The notes: a model not told the origin generated them from the letters alone. DNA of 12,750 bases from Microcaldota archaeon (GCA_013151465.1 JAADIF010000060.1:1-12750); one strand, 5' to 3'. Shown: positions 1 to 7,256, numbered from the stretch's first letter. Numbers and translations are program-made.

Positions 1-26
1 TGGCTTTCATCAAGTTGTATCTTCAT
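1..26 (-). CDS. Start of an unidentified gene running off the left edge
   Basis: An ATG at 26-24 overlaps the TGA stop of the upstream gene in the classic ATGA arrangement, which usually signals translational coupling. Only eight complete codons are visible (MKIQLDES), followed by a partial codon, so no function can be assigned. If the upstream domain belongs to pterin or folate metabolism, this gene could belong to the same pathway, but that is a guess from position alone. Confidence 0.4.
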
Positions 27-379
27 TCTATCTGACCTATCGCATCTTCAAGTTCTTTTGCTATTTCAGGAAGCTCCGAAACATTGTTTTTCAGTTTTTC
101 GATGAGCATTCTGTATTGTTTGAGCGTTCCCATAAGAATGACATCCGTCCTCTCCACGGAGCAGTTCACCGTGCCCGCGTTCACTGCGGCTTCCGCCCCT
201 ATGGAAAGCGCCTCCTGTTTTATGATATTGGCCATGGCATTCCTTACGCCGTGCAGTTTTATCACGAAAAATACGGCCTTCGGCGCCATTATGTCTATTC
301 CTGTTGCGCCTATTTTGGTCATCTCGATTGCAGCATCTTTAACCGAATCTATTTCAAGGATCTCTGGATTATAGCTCAT
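23..379 (-). CDS. Standalone domain like the N-terminal region of some dihydropteroate synthases
   Basis: This 118-aa protein has no signal peptide or membrane helix and is probably cytosolic. Residues about 30-66 (IMAPKAVFFVIKLHGV, then a stretch containing ANIIKQEALSIGAEAAV) and 78-96 (TDVILMGTLKQYRMLIEKL) match, from memory, the roughly 120-residue region that precedes the TIM barrel in dihydropteroate synthases of some Clostridia, Thermotogae and archaea. The catalytic barrel itself is absent, so no synthase activity is expected from this protein alone; it may be a subunit or a repurposed domain. The ATG at 379 is chosen because an AT-rich TATA-like element lies about 24 nt upstream with no ribosome binding site, suggesting a leaderless mRNA. 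The stop overlaps the next gene by 4 nt (ATGA). The family call rests on remembered motifs and needs a profile search. Confidence 0.6.
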   Translation of the reverse strand: MSYNPEILEIDSVKDAAIEMTKIGATGIDIMAPKAVFFVIKLHGVRNAMANIIKQEALSIGAEAAVNAGTVNCSVERTDVILMGTLKQYRMLIEKLKNNVSELPEIAKELEDAIGQIE

Positions 380-397
380 TGGTTTGAATTGGATTTT

Positions 398-407
398 TCT
401 TTTTTAA
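398..407 (-). promoter_or_regulatory. Putative TATA box for the 23-379 gene
   Basis: Read on the minus strand the element is CTTAAAAAAG, centred about 24 nt upstream of the ATG at 379. This is the expected archaeal spacing for transcription starting at or next to the start codon. No Shine-Dalgarno sequence lies between them. Confidence 0.45.
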
Positions 408-451
408 GGGTAATTGTTTTACCCGTTTTTATCTCTAGACTCATATCTGGG

Positions 452-459
452 TTTATAAA
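452..459 (+). promoter_or_regulatory. TATA box of the HNH gene
   Basis: TTTATAAA is centred about 27 nt before the ATG at 483, preceded by purine/G-rich bases that could act as a BRE. The spacing predicts a leaderless transcript starting at or just before 483. An in-frame ATG at 459 overlaps this box and would lie upstream of the predicted transcription start, so it is an unlikely start codon. Confidence 0.6.
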
Positions 460-482
460 TGATATGTTCTAAAATTAATAAT

Positions 483-830
483 ATGGCGAAAAATCCTTTG
501 GATATAGATTTAAGTGATTTGGGCTTTGGTTCGAAAAAAACTAAGAGAGATTCTAGACGAACTTTTACTATAACTCAGAAAAAAGAAATACTGTATCAAC
601 AAAATAATAAATGTGCTATTTGCCATAAAAAACTGGATCCTAGAGCCATAGAGTTTGACCATGGTAAACCATGGGCAGATGGTGGAAGAACAATTACACA
701 AAATGGACGGGCATTATGCCCAACTTGTCACAGAATAAAACATCATAAAGAAAGATTGAAAAAGATTGAAGGAAGAACTAAAAAGAAGAAAAATAAAAAC
801 CCGTGGGATATAACCATACCTGGCTTTTAG
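483..830 (+). CDS. Small HNH endonuclease
   Basis: This 115-aa basic protein carries a single HNH nuclease domain at about residues 40-90. Two zinc knuckles are visible (CAIC at 44-47 and CPTC at 79-82). The catalytic motif consists of Asp59-His60 in FDH, Asn74 in QNG, and His83 directly after the second knuckle. The rest is Lys/Arg-rich, fitting DNA binding. There is no partner domain, methylase or recombinase nearby to suggest a restriction, toxin or homing role. Similar short motifs sit at both ends (NPLDIDL near the start, NPWDITI near the end). The gene is visibly richer in A than its neighbours and stands alone between unrelated genes, so horizontal arrival is possible. The start is set at 483 rather than 459 because of the TATA box at 452-459. 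Confidence 0.85.
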   Translation: MAKNPLDIDLSDLGFGSKKTKRDSRRTFTITQKKEILYQQNNKCAICHKKLDPRAIEFDHGKPWADGGRTITQNGRALCPTCHRIKHHKERLKKIEGRTKKKKNKNPWDITIPGF

Positions 831-937
831 TAGAGAAAACATATAACAAAAAACCAAAGACATTAAAAGAAGATTCAATAATTTTAAGTTAAGCGACTCC
901 TCTTTCTTTTTATCTCTTGGATTCTTTATTTTAAGCT
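831..937 (+). promoter_or_regulatory. Intergenic region with T-rich terminator and elp3 promoter
   Basis: After the HNH stop the sequence is A-rich and then becomes T-rich (TCTTTCTTTTTAT at about 901-913), which could act as an archaeal oligo-T terminator for the HNH gene. The same segment contains CTTTTTATC at about 906-914, centred about 27 nt upstream of the elp3 ATG at 938. That is the expected TATA spacing for leaderless transcription. I see no small gene or RNA structure here. Confidence 0.4.
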
Positions 938-2515
938 ATGGATGAGCGCACAGTGAGAATGGCGGAAGAGATACTTGAAGGCATAAGAAAGGGAGAGATT
1001 ACGCGAAAGAATCTGAACACGGTAAAAAGCCGCATCGCTGCCAAATACAATATTCAGCTTCCAAGCAATGAAGATATGTTCGGGCTTGTATCAGAAGATG
1101 ATGAAGACAGGGAACTTTTTGTAAGGGTGCTGCAGAGAAGGCCGAACCGGACGGCATCGGGCATCTCGATTATTGCCGTCATGACAAAGCCTGACAAATG
1201 CCCGCATGGAAGATGCGTCTATTGCCCGACAGAGCCCGACATCCCCCAGAGTTATCTTGATGAAGAGCCAGCTGTCATGCGCGGAAAAGCGTTTGATTTT
1301 GACCCAAAGAAACAGGTTGAATGGAGAGTTCATCAGCTCGAAATGATAGGACACCCCGCTGACAAATGCGAACTTATTCTTATGGGGGGAACATTCACAT
1401 CCAAGCCCTATCAGTATCAGTATGATTTTGTGAAGGGATGTTTTGACGGCCTTAACGGCACGATTGGAAAGGATTTAAAGGATTCGCAAAAGAGGAATGA
1501 GAAAGCCGTTCACAGATGCGTGGGGCTGAATGTGGAAACAAGACCGGACTATGCCAAGGAGAAACAAATAAATGAAATTCTTGATTTTGGGGCGACAAAA
1601 ATCGAGATAGGCGTCCAAACGCTTGACGACAGGATTCATGAACTGACAAAGCGCGGCCACACAGTAAAAGATGTAATCGAGGCGACAAGGATAATCAAGG
1701 ATTCTGGTCTAAAGCTTTGCTATCACATGATGCCTAATCTTCCCGGCGCAACACCCGAATCAGACCTGAAAACATTCAGAAGGCTTTTTTCCGATGAAGA
1801 TTTCAGGCCGGACATGCTAAAGATTTATCCGACCCTTGTCGTCAAAGGGTCGGAACTTTATGATTGGTGGAAGGAGGGAAAATACGAGCCTTATCCGGAT
1901 GATGTGCTCATCGAATTGCTCTCGAAAGTCAAAGCGGAGCTTCCTGAATATGTAAGGATAATGCGGCTTCAGAGGGATGTGCCAAGACAATATATCGAAG
2001 CGGGATGCAAATTCTCGAATCTTCGCCAGATTGTCCGAAATGACATGAAAAAACACGGCCTTAAATGCAACTGCATAAGGTGCAGAGAAATAGGATACAA
2101 TCTTTCGGGTATAACAAAGGATAGTATCGAGAAAGCTGAGCTGAAGGAAATTGTATATAAATCAAGCGGAGGAACGGAACACTTCCTCCAGTGGGTAACG
2201 CCAGAGAATCTTCTTATCGGGCTTCTTCGCCTTCGCTTCCCAGGAAGGGACCAGAACGAATTTGCGACAAAGGATAGCGCAATCGTAAGGGAGCTGCACG
2301 TCTTTGGCCCCGCAGTTTCAATTGGTGAAACTTCAGACATTCTTGGTTCAGTCCAGCACAGAGGATTTGGAAAGAAGCTTCTTCTGCGAGCTGAAGAGAT
2401 AGCTGCATCAGAAAACAAGGAAAGAATAATTGTCACAAGCGGTGTCGGGGCAAGGGATTATTACAGGAAATTCGGTTACGAATTGATGGGCAATTATATG
2501 GGAAAGAGAATCTAA
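938..2515 (+). CDS. elp3: Elp3 family tRNA uridine(34) carboxymethyl-forming radical SAM acetyltransferase
   Basis: Elp3 uses acetyl-CoA and S-adenosylmethionine to build the cm5U-type modification at wobble uridine 34 of tRNA, tuning decoding of split codon boxes. The 525-aa length is normal for archaeal Elp3. The radical SAM domain holds the cluster motif Cys88-x4-Cys93-x2-Cys96 (CPHGRCVYC) and family motifs such as KIEIGVQTLDD (221-231). Cys377, Cys379 and Cys382 in CNCIRCREIG fit the known zinc-binding region between the two domains. The C-terminal GNAT acetyltransferase domain (about 410-525) shows ELHVFG, the acetyl-CoA loop QHRGFGKKLL and the terminal DYYRKFGYEL motif. Archaea generally use Elp3 without the other Elongator subunits, and none is seen here. 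The stop overlaps the convergent BI-1 gene by 4 nt. The start is supported by a TATA-like box about 27 nt upstream. Confidence 0.96.
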   Translation: MDERTVRMAEEILEGIRKGEITRKNLNTVKSRIAAKYNIQLPSNEDMFGLVSEDDEDRELFVRVLQRRPNRTASGISIIAVMTKPDKCPHGRCVYCPTEPDIPQSYLDEEPAVMRGKAFDFDPKKQVEWRVHQLEMIGHPADKCELILMGGTFTSKPYQYQYDFVKGCFDGLNGTIGKDLKDSQKRNEKAVHRCVGLNVETRPDYAKEKQINEILDFGATKIEIGVQTLDDRIHELTKRGHTVKDVIEATRIIKDSGLKLCYHMMPNLPGATPESDLKTFRRLFSDEDFRPDMLKIYPTLVVKGSELYDWWKEGKYEPYPDDVLIELLSKVKAELPEYVRIMRLQRDVPRQYIEAGCKFSNLRQIVRNDMKKHGLKCNCIRCREIGYNLSGITKDSIEKAELKEIVYKSSGGTEHFLQWVTPENLLIGLLRLRFPGRDQNEFATKDSAIVRELHVFGPAVSIGETSDILGSVQHRGFGKKLLLRAEEIAASENKERIIVTSGVGARDYYRKFGYELMGNYMGKRI

Positions 2516-3132
2516 TCTCTTCTTGACCAGACAAGAAGCTCCAATATCCGTACGAATATATTTATGAAATCGATATAAAGTGAAAGTACTGCTCCGTTGA
2601 CTGCGTTGTTGGGATATTTCCTGATTATGGTTGACATATCATATAGCACAAAGCCCATGAAAATCAAAAGCACTGCAACATCTATTATTATTCCGAAGAC
2701 GCTCCCTCCGATAAATATATTTATCACAGATGCTATTATTGCTCCTATAAGAGCGAAGAAAAGGAAAGAACCGATTGATGTAAAATCCTTATTTGTTCTC
2801 CACACGTAAAAAGCAAGAGCATAAAATACTCCTGCAGTTATCGCAAGAGCCTCAGCAACTATCATTATATCTCCAGTAGTGCCCACTGCCCAATATATTA
2901 TTGGAGCAAGTGTTATCCCCGATAAGACTGAAAAAGCAAAAAGCAGACTTCTTCTTATATCACCCTTCCTTCTGGCAAAGACGGCTATGATAAGGACAAC
3001 AAATTCGGCTATGACTACCGGTATATATAATATCGGCGGCATCATGAAGCCTATGAAAGTTCCTATTGCAGTAATCATCAATGTTAGTGCAAATAGCGGT
3101 ATAACTTTCCGGTTGAATATCTCCCTGTCCAT
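2512..3132 (-). CDS. BI-1/TMBIM (YetJ/YccA-like) integral membrane protein
   Basis: This is a 206-aa hydrophobic protein with about seven membrane segments (roughly 11-30, 34-53, 62-82, 88-108, 118-139, 145-164 and 177-200). The family signature is visible as LSGITLAPI after helix three, YDMSTIIRKY after helix six, and LSLYIDFINIFVRILELL at the end. Asp165 and Asp188 have nearly the spacing of the Asp171/Asp195 pair that gates the pH-sensitive calcium leak in Bacillus YetJ, so a similar cation leak is plausible but not shown. The ATG at 3132 is preferred over the longer TTG start at 3156, because the TATA box (3156-3163) lies about 28 nt upstream of the ATG and the TTG would precede the transcript. 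The 3' end overlaps the convergent elp3 stop by 4 nt, leaving no room for a separate terminator. Confidence 0.88.
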   Translation of the reverse strand: MDREIFNRKVIPLFALTLMITAIGTFIGFMMPPILYIPVVIAEFVVLIIAVFARRKGDIRRSLLFAFSVLSGITLAPIIYWAVGTTGDIMIVAEALAITAGVFYALAFYVWRTNKDFTSIGSFLFFALIGAIIASVINIFIGGSVFGIIIDVAVLLIFMGFVLYDMSTIIRKYPNNAVNGAVLSLYIDFINIFVRILELLVWSRRD

Positions 3133-3155
3133 ATTATTGAATACAGAAATATGCA

Positions 3156-3163
3156 AATATAAA
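3156..3163 (-). promoter_or_regulatory. TATA box of the BI-1 family gene
   Basis: On the minus strand this reads TTTATATT, centred about 28 nt upstream of the ATG at 3132, so the BI-1 gene probably has its own leaderless promoter although it follows guaA on the same strand. A perfect palindrome lies immediately upstream at 3169-3183. Confidence 0.55.
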
Positions 3164-3168
3164 GATTC

Positions 3169-3183
3169 TGAAACATTGTTTCA
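3169..3183. promoter_or_regulatory. Perfect 15-bp palindrome between guaA stop and BI-1 TATA box
   Basis: TGAAACA-T-TGTTTCA has two perfect 7-bp arms around one central base. It overlaps the displaced guaA stop codon (3183-3181) and lies 5 nt upstream of the BI-1 TATA box, where a regulator could affect TBP/TFB binding. A loop of one base is too tight for a good RNA hairpin, so a dimeric protein site is more likely than a terminator. No second copy is seen at another promoter in the window. Confidence 0.35.
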
Positions 3184-4708
3184 TTCCCATTCCATTGTTG
3201 CAGGAGGCTTCGAGCTTATGTCGTATACGACCCTGTTTATTCCGTTGACTTCATTTATTATGCGGCTCGATATCCTGCCAAGGACATCGTAGGGTAGTTT
3301 GGCCCAGTCACCTGTCACTGGTTATTGCCCTTACGGCGCAGACGTATTCGTATGTTCTGTTGTCGCCCATGACGCCGACTGTCTTTATCGGAGTAAGGAC
3401 AGCAAACGACATCCACAGACCTTTGTACAAACCGGCGGCTCTTATCTCTTCATTTACAATTGCATCCGCCTCCCGTAACATGTCAAGTTTCTCTTCCGTG
3501 ACCTCTCCCACACATCTTATGGCAAGGCCGGGTCCGGGAAATGGCTGTCTCCATAGGATTTCGTCAGAAAGTCCGAGCTCTTTTCCTATTTTTCTTGCCT
3601 CATCTTTGAAAAGTTCTCTTAACGGTTCTATGAGTTTGAGATTCATTTTTTCTGGAAGTCCTCCGACATTGTGATGGGATTTAATGGTTGCAGAAGGCCC
3701 TTTGAATGATACACTTTCAATCACGTCAGGATAAAGTGTGCCCTGCGCAAGGAATTTTGCCCCATTGATTTTACTTGCTTCTTCCTCGAATATCTCGATA
3801 AAAAGATTTCCTATTATTTTTCTTTTCCGTTCCGGTTCTGTCACTGCCTTCAGACGTTCAAGAAATCGTTTGGATGCGTCAACAAACAGTAGTTTTATGT
3901 TGAAGGTTTTCCTGAACGTTTTTATGACATATTCAGCTTCCCCCTTTCTGAGAAGGCCGTTATCGACGAATATGCAGACAAGATTGTCTTTCACGGCTTT
4001 GTGAATGAGAACTGCTGTAACAGAAGAATCGACTCCTCCTGAAAGGCCGCATATGACCTTGCTGTTTCCTGCTATCTTTCTTATCCTGGTGGTTTCTTTT
4101 TCTATAAAGGAGGGCACCTGCCATGTAGGTTTACAGCCGCATATATGAAAGATAAAATTATGTATCATACGGCTTCCATCTTCTGTGTGGGCGACCTCGG
4201 GATGAAACTGCAGCGCATATAATTTTCTTTTTCTGTCAGCCATTGCCGCGAAAGGTGAGTTTTTTGTGTGAGCTATTGGTATGAAATTATCCGGAATCTT
4301 TTCCAGTCTGTCACCATGGCTCATCCAGACAATAGGGCCGTTTCTCACATCTCTGAATAAATCAGAGTTGTCGTCAATTTCCAGTTTCGTTCTGCCGTAT
4401 TCTCTCTTTGCAGCTGTATCGATAACACCGCCTTCCAGATTGCATATGACCTGCATTCCGTAACATATGCCAAGAATTGGTATTCCGAGATTGAATATTT
4501 CTTTGTCAGGAAGCGGAGCATTGTTCTCATAAACGCTTGCAGGCCCACCGGAAAGAATTATTCCTTTCGGATTAAAGTTCATTATCTTTTCAATATCTAC
4601 ATCGAAAGGGACAATCTCGGAATATACATTTTGTTCTCTTATCCTGCGCGCAATGAGCTGGGTATATTGCGAACCAAAATCCAGAACAAGAATTTTGTCT
4701 TCAGGCAT
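3181..4708 (-). CDS. guaA: GMP synthase (glutamine-hydrolysing), frame broken near the C-terminus
   Basis: GuaA converts XMP to GMP using ATP and ammonia from glutamine. Both halves are fused: a class I glutamine amidotransferase (residues 1 to about 195; Cys82 in GICYG, His169 and Glu171 in FHPE) and an ATP pyrophosphatase domain (PP-loop SGGVDSS at 223-229, later QPFPGPGLAIR). The first frame stops at 3308 after CAVRAITSDR, 466 aa. The dimerisation and XMP-binding tail continues in another frame (DWAKLPYDVL, then RVVYDISSKPPATMEWE) to a stop at 3181. The conserved DGMTA-type loop between them is mostly missing. Restoring about 11 nt gives about 512 aa, the usual length. The start follows the guaB stop by 1 nt, with an SD-like GAGTGAT in the guaB end. 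The frame break may be an assembly error, a strain variant or a true mutation. Most euryarchaea have split subunits, so the fused form is notable. Confidence 0.92.
3304..3321 (-). other. guaA: Frameshift/deletion site in guaA
   Basis: Minus-strand sequence CCAGTGACAGGTGACTGG. The first frame reads ...AGT GAC AGG TGA and stops. The frame reading GTG ACA GGT GAC TGG continues with V-T-G-D-W, matching the family's MTADW. Relative to the family, about 11 nt (the codons just before MTA) appear lost. The site has direct repeats of GTGAC and 5-bp inverted ends (CCAGT/ACTGG), features that can promote slippage. Confidence 0.7.
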
Positions 4709-4709
4709 A

Positions 4710-6167
4710 TCACTCTACCCTGTAGTTTGGCGCTTCCTTTGTTATTATTACATCATGCGGATGGCTTTCCCGAAGACCTGCATTGCTTATTCTTACAAAT
4801 CTTGATTTCTCTCTTAATTCTTCCAGCGTTTTACATCCTGTATAACCCATACCCGAGCGAACGCCTCCCACAAGCTGGTGTATAACATGAGAGAGCGGCC
4901 CCTTTGCCGGAACCTTGCCTTCAATTCCCTCAGGAACAAGCTTTGAGCTTTCCACGCCCTGTTGGCCGTACCTATCTTTTGTGCTATCTTTCATCGCCCC
5001 AAGAGAGCCCATGCCTCTGTAGGTCTTATAGCTTCTTCCCTGGTAGAGTATAAGCTCCCCGGGAGCTTCATCCGTTCCTGCAAATAAGCTTCCTATCATT
5101 ACACAACATGCCCCGGCCGCAAGCGCCTTTGTTATGTCACCTGAATATTTGATACCACCATCAGCAATGACTGGAACATTATGTTCCTTTGCAATCCTGT
5201 AACAGTCCATTATTGCCGAAAGCTGCGGAACGCCCACACCGGCAACAATTCTTGTTGTGCATATCGAACCAGGACCTATCCCGACTTTTACGGCATCTGC
5301 CCCAGCATCTATAAGATCTTCAACACCTTCTGCAGTTGCGACATTTCCTGCTATAACGTCAACAGAAAAATTTCTTTTCAACTTCCTGACAATATTAACG
5401 ACGTTATCAGTATGCCCGTGAGCGGTGTCAACGACAAGAGCATCGACTCCGGCCCTTACCAGAAATTCTGCTCTTTTGAGAGCATCTGCACCGATGCCTA
5501 TCGCCGCCCCCACCCTAAGGCTTCCTTTTTCATCTTTACATGCATCCGGATATTGTTCCATCTTCTTTATGTCTTTTATCGTGATAAGTCCCTTTAGGTT
5601 GAAACTTCTGTCGACAATAGGAAGTTTTTCAATCCTGTGTTCATGAAGGATTTTCTTTGCCTCTTCGAGGGTTGTTCCTATCTTTCCCGTTATTATATTC
5701 TCTTTTGTCATCAGTTCTGAAACCTTTCTGTTCATATCCTTTTCGAATCGTATGTCCCTGTTGGTTATTATGCCTATGAGTTTGCCAAGACGGACAACAG
5801 GAATTCCTGAAATATTATAGTTATTCATTATCTTCAAAACATCGGATATGGGGGCATTCTCTGTTATAGTGACAGGATCTTCTATCATTCCGTTTTCTGA
5901 CTTTTTTACCTTCCTAATCTCTGCAGCTTGCTTTTCTGCGCTCATGCTGCGATGTATTATCCCGATTCCCCCTTCTCTTGCCATCGCTATTGCAAACCTG
6001 CCATCAGTAACCGTATCCATCGCGGCACTCACGATTGGTATATTGAGTGTTATATTTCTTGTAAGACGCGTCTTTAGGATGGTATCTTTTGGCAGAATTC
6101 CGGATTTTCTGGGAAGAACTAGCACATCATCAAAAGTCAGCCCGTCACGAGATAATTTTCTTTCCAT
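4710..6167 (-). CDS. guaB: Inosine-5'-monophosphate dehydrogenase
   Basis: GuaB oxidises IMP to XMP with NAD+, the committed step of guanine nucleotide synthesis. The 485-aa protein has the full family layout: a TIM barrel start (LTFDDVLVLPR at 10-20), two CBS domains inserted at about 94-205, then the rest of the barrel. The catalytic Cys303 sits in the loop GIGPGSICTTR, the phosphate-binding motifs ADGGIKYSGD (335-344) and CCVMIGSLFAGTDEAPGE follow, and the flap carries KDRYGQ with catalytic Arg399 and Tyr400. All key residues are present, so it should be active; CBS domains in this family often respond to adenine or guanine nucleotides. guaA follows after 1 nt, giving a guaB-guaA unit. The ATG at 6167 is supported by an AT-rich promoter element centred about 26 nt upstream. 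Confidence 0.97.
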   Translation of the reverse strand: MERKLSRDGLTFDDVLVLPRKSGILPKDTILKTRLTRNITLNIPIVSAAMDTVTDGRFAIAMAREGGIGIIHRSMSAEKQAAEIRKVKKSENGMIEDPVTITENAPISDVLKIMNNYNISGIPVVRLGKLIGIITNRDIRFEKDMNRKVSELMTKENIITGKIGTTLEEAKKILHEHRIEKLPIVDRSFNLKGLITIKDIKKMEQYPDACKDEKGSLRVGAAIGIGADALKRAEFLVRAGVDALVVDTAHGHTDNVVNIVRKLKRNFSVDVIAGNVATAEGVEDLIDAGADAVKVGIGPGSICTTRIVAGVGVPQLSAIMDCYRIAKEHNVPVIADGGIKYSGDITKALAAGACCVMIGSLFAGTDEAPGELILYQGRSYKTYRGMGSLGAMKDSTKDRYGQQGVESSKLVPEGIEGKVPAKGPLSHVIHQLVGGVRSGMGYTGCKTLEELREKSRFVRISNAGLRESHPHDVIITKEAPNYRVE

Positions 6168-6187
6168 ATTAATTCTGCAATTTTAGG

Positions 6188-6197
6188 TTTAAAAAAA
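6188..6197 (-). promoter_or_regulatory. Putative guaB TATA box combined with T7 tract
   Basis: On the minus strand the run TTTTTTTAAA spans 6197-6188, about 21-30 nt upstream of the guaB ATG. The T7 run (6197-6191) could also end transcription of the preceding PLP-enzyme gene, whose stop is at 6213. Terminator and promoter would then share the same bases. Confidence 0.45.
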
Positions 6198-6212
6198 TTG
6201 CTATACAGATTT

Positions 6213-7237
6213 TCAAGAATCGAATTTTATCTTTCCTGTATTTACGATAAGTATCTTTTTATCTCTGGGGAGCTTATTTTTCATCTGAAGCATCTGAGCA
6301 AGGCCTGCAATCCCGGATTCTTCACAATCGATGCCATTCTTTTCTGCAATCCTCATTGCTTTATCCAGATAATTCTCTTGCACAGTATAAACATTCGACT
6401 CTTTCCCTATGTACCCCTTAGAGATTGCAAGATGTATCCATCGTGTATCGAAATGCACAAACGGCAGGTGTGGAGAATAGAGCTTGTCTGCCAAGCTGTT
6501 CGGATTATTCGTTGTCGCTCCTATAAAATTGCATCTCCTTATTTTATTCTTATCTCCCTTGAAGCGTTTATCGTGAAACAGTATTCTTGTGACCTCCTGC
6601 ACCGCTATATAAATTATGTTTTCGTATAGCTGGCCTGTCCCGTAGGGTACAAATACGTAGTCTGCATTCTGGTTTATTATATCATAACTCTCCAGTCATA
6701 GAAAACATCAAAAGGTCCAAGGCTGTCATCTGACGTTATGTCTATGCCGCCATCATTGTTCGTTAGTTTCAGTATGTCGTCCGTGTAAAGTATTCTTTTC
6801 GAAAGGTCAGTCTCATAGACCTCGCAACCTATCCTTACGAGATAATCCTTAAGTGATTTCTTCATTCTGTAATCTACAAGGACTTTGAGATTGGGAAGTC
6901 CGTATTTTCTGAGCATGGTTTGAACTGCTATAGCGGCAGATCCTGAACTTATGATTGACATCTGAGGCAATTTCCCGATTCTTCCCAGCTTTTTTGAGAG
7001 TAGAAGTTGTTTATAAGTCACCACCATCTCCCATGCCATCCTATCCTTGTGGGTTCCAGTCGGATTCACACTTTCATCCTTTATGTACACATCAGAGAAA
7101 TCCTCGACCTCTATCCTTTTGATTGGTGTCGAGGGCCATCTCGGATTTTCTGGTGGGAATTCCGGTCTTTTTGGATTATTCTCTGACGGTATTACAATTG
7201 ATTTTAGAATCCTCTCCTCAGCAGACGACAAAGCCAT
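6213..7237 (-). CDS. PLP-dependent fold-type II enzyme, threonine synthase-like, with a one-base frame break
   Basis: The protein (about 341 aa when the frame is repaired) belongs to the pyridoxal-phosphate fold-type II group (threonine synthase, cysteine synthase, TrpB and relatives). The first frame (7237-6677, 186 aa) carries the PLP lysine, Lys64, in NPTGTHKDR and a phosphate-contact loop SSGSAA at 97-102. It ends at TAA after DWRVMI. The sequence continues one frame over: YDIINQNADYVFVPYGTGQLYE, in which GTGQ corresponds to the glycine-rich PLP phosphate loop, and then to the stop at 6213 with ESGIAGLA near the end. One missing T near 6686-6689 explains the break. The substrate is unknown: the active-site string resembles threonine synthase (NPTGSFKDR), but the His before Lys recalls TrpB. 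Cytosolic. A TATA-like box lies about 24 nt upstream of the ATG at 7237. Confidence 0.82.
6683..6692 (-). other. Single-base frameshift site in the PLP enzyme gene
   Basis: The minus strand reads TGG AGA GTT ATG ATA TAA. Adding one T after GTT gives TGG AGA GTT TAT GAT ATA and restores a continuous protein (WRVYDII). Loss of one base from a TTT run is the simplest explanation, whether in the cell or during sequencing. Confidence 0.75.
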
Positions 7238-7256
7238 GAGTATAATTTCTAATGAA

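Noticed and set aside
77..88. GAAACATTGTTT also occurs at 3170-3181 within the palindrome
   Set aside because: The copy at 77-88 is not palindromic beyond its core, lies inside a coding region, and a 12-base match is expected by chance in a window this size.
459..482. Upstream in-frame ATG for the HNH nuclease, adding eight residues
   Set aside because: It overlaps the TATA box and lies ahead of the predicted transcription start; the extra residues show no family similarity.
1969..2436. A 155-codon open frame opposite elp3
   Set aside because: It is antisense to strongly conserved Elp3 coding sequence and encodes no recognisable motif.
3133..3156. TTG start for the BI-1 family protein, adding eight residues
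   Set aside because: It lies inside the TATA box, and the ATG at 3132 has ideal leaderless spacing.
5181..5597. A 138-codon open frame opposite guaB
   Set aside because: It lies wholly over conserved IMP dehydrogenase coding sequence on the other strand, with no motif of its own.
6168..6212. Possible riboswitch or leader before guaB
   Set aside because: The gap is only 45 nt and holds a TATA/T-tract; there is no room or structure for an aptamer.
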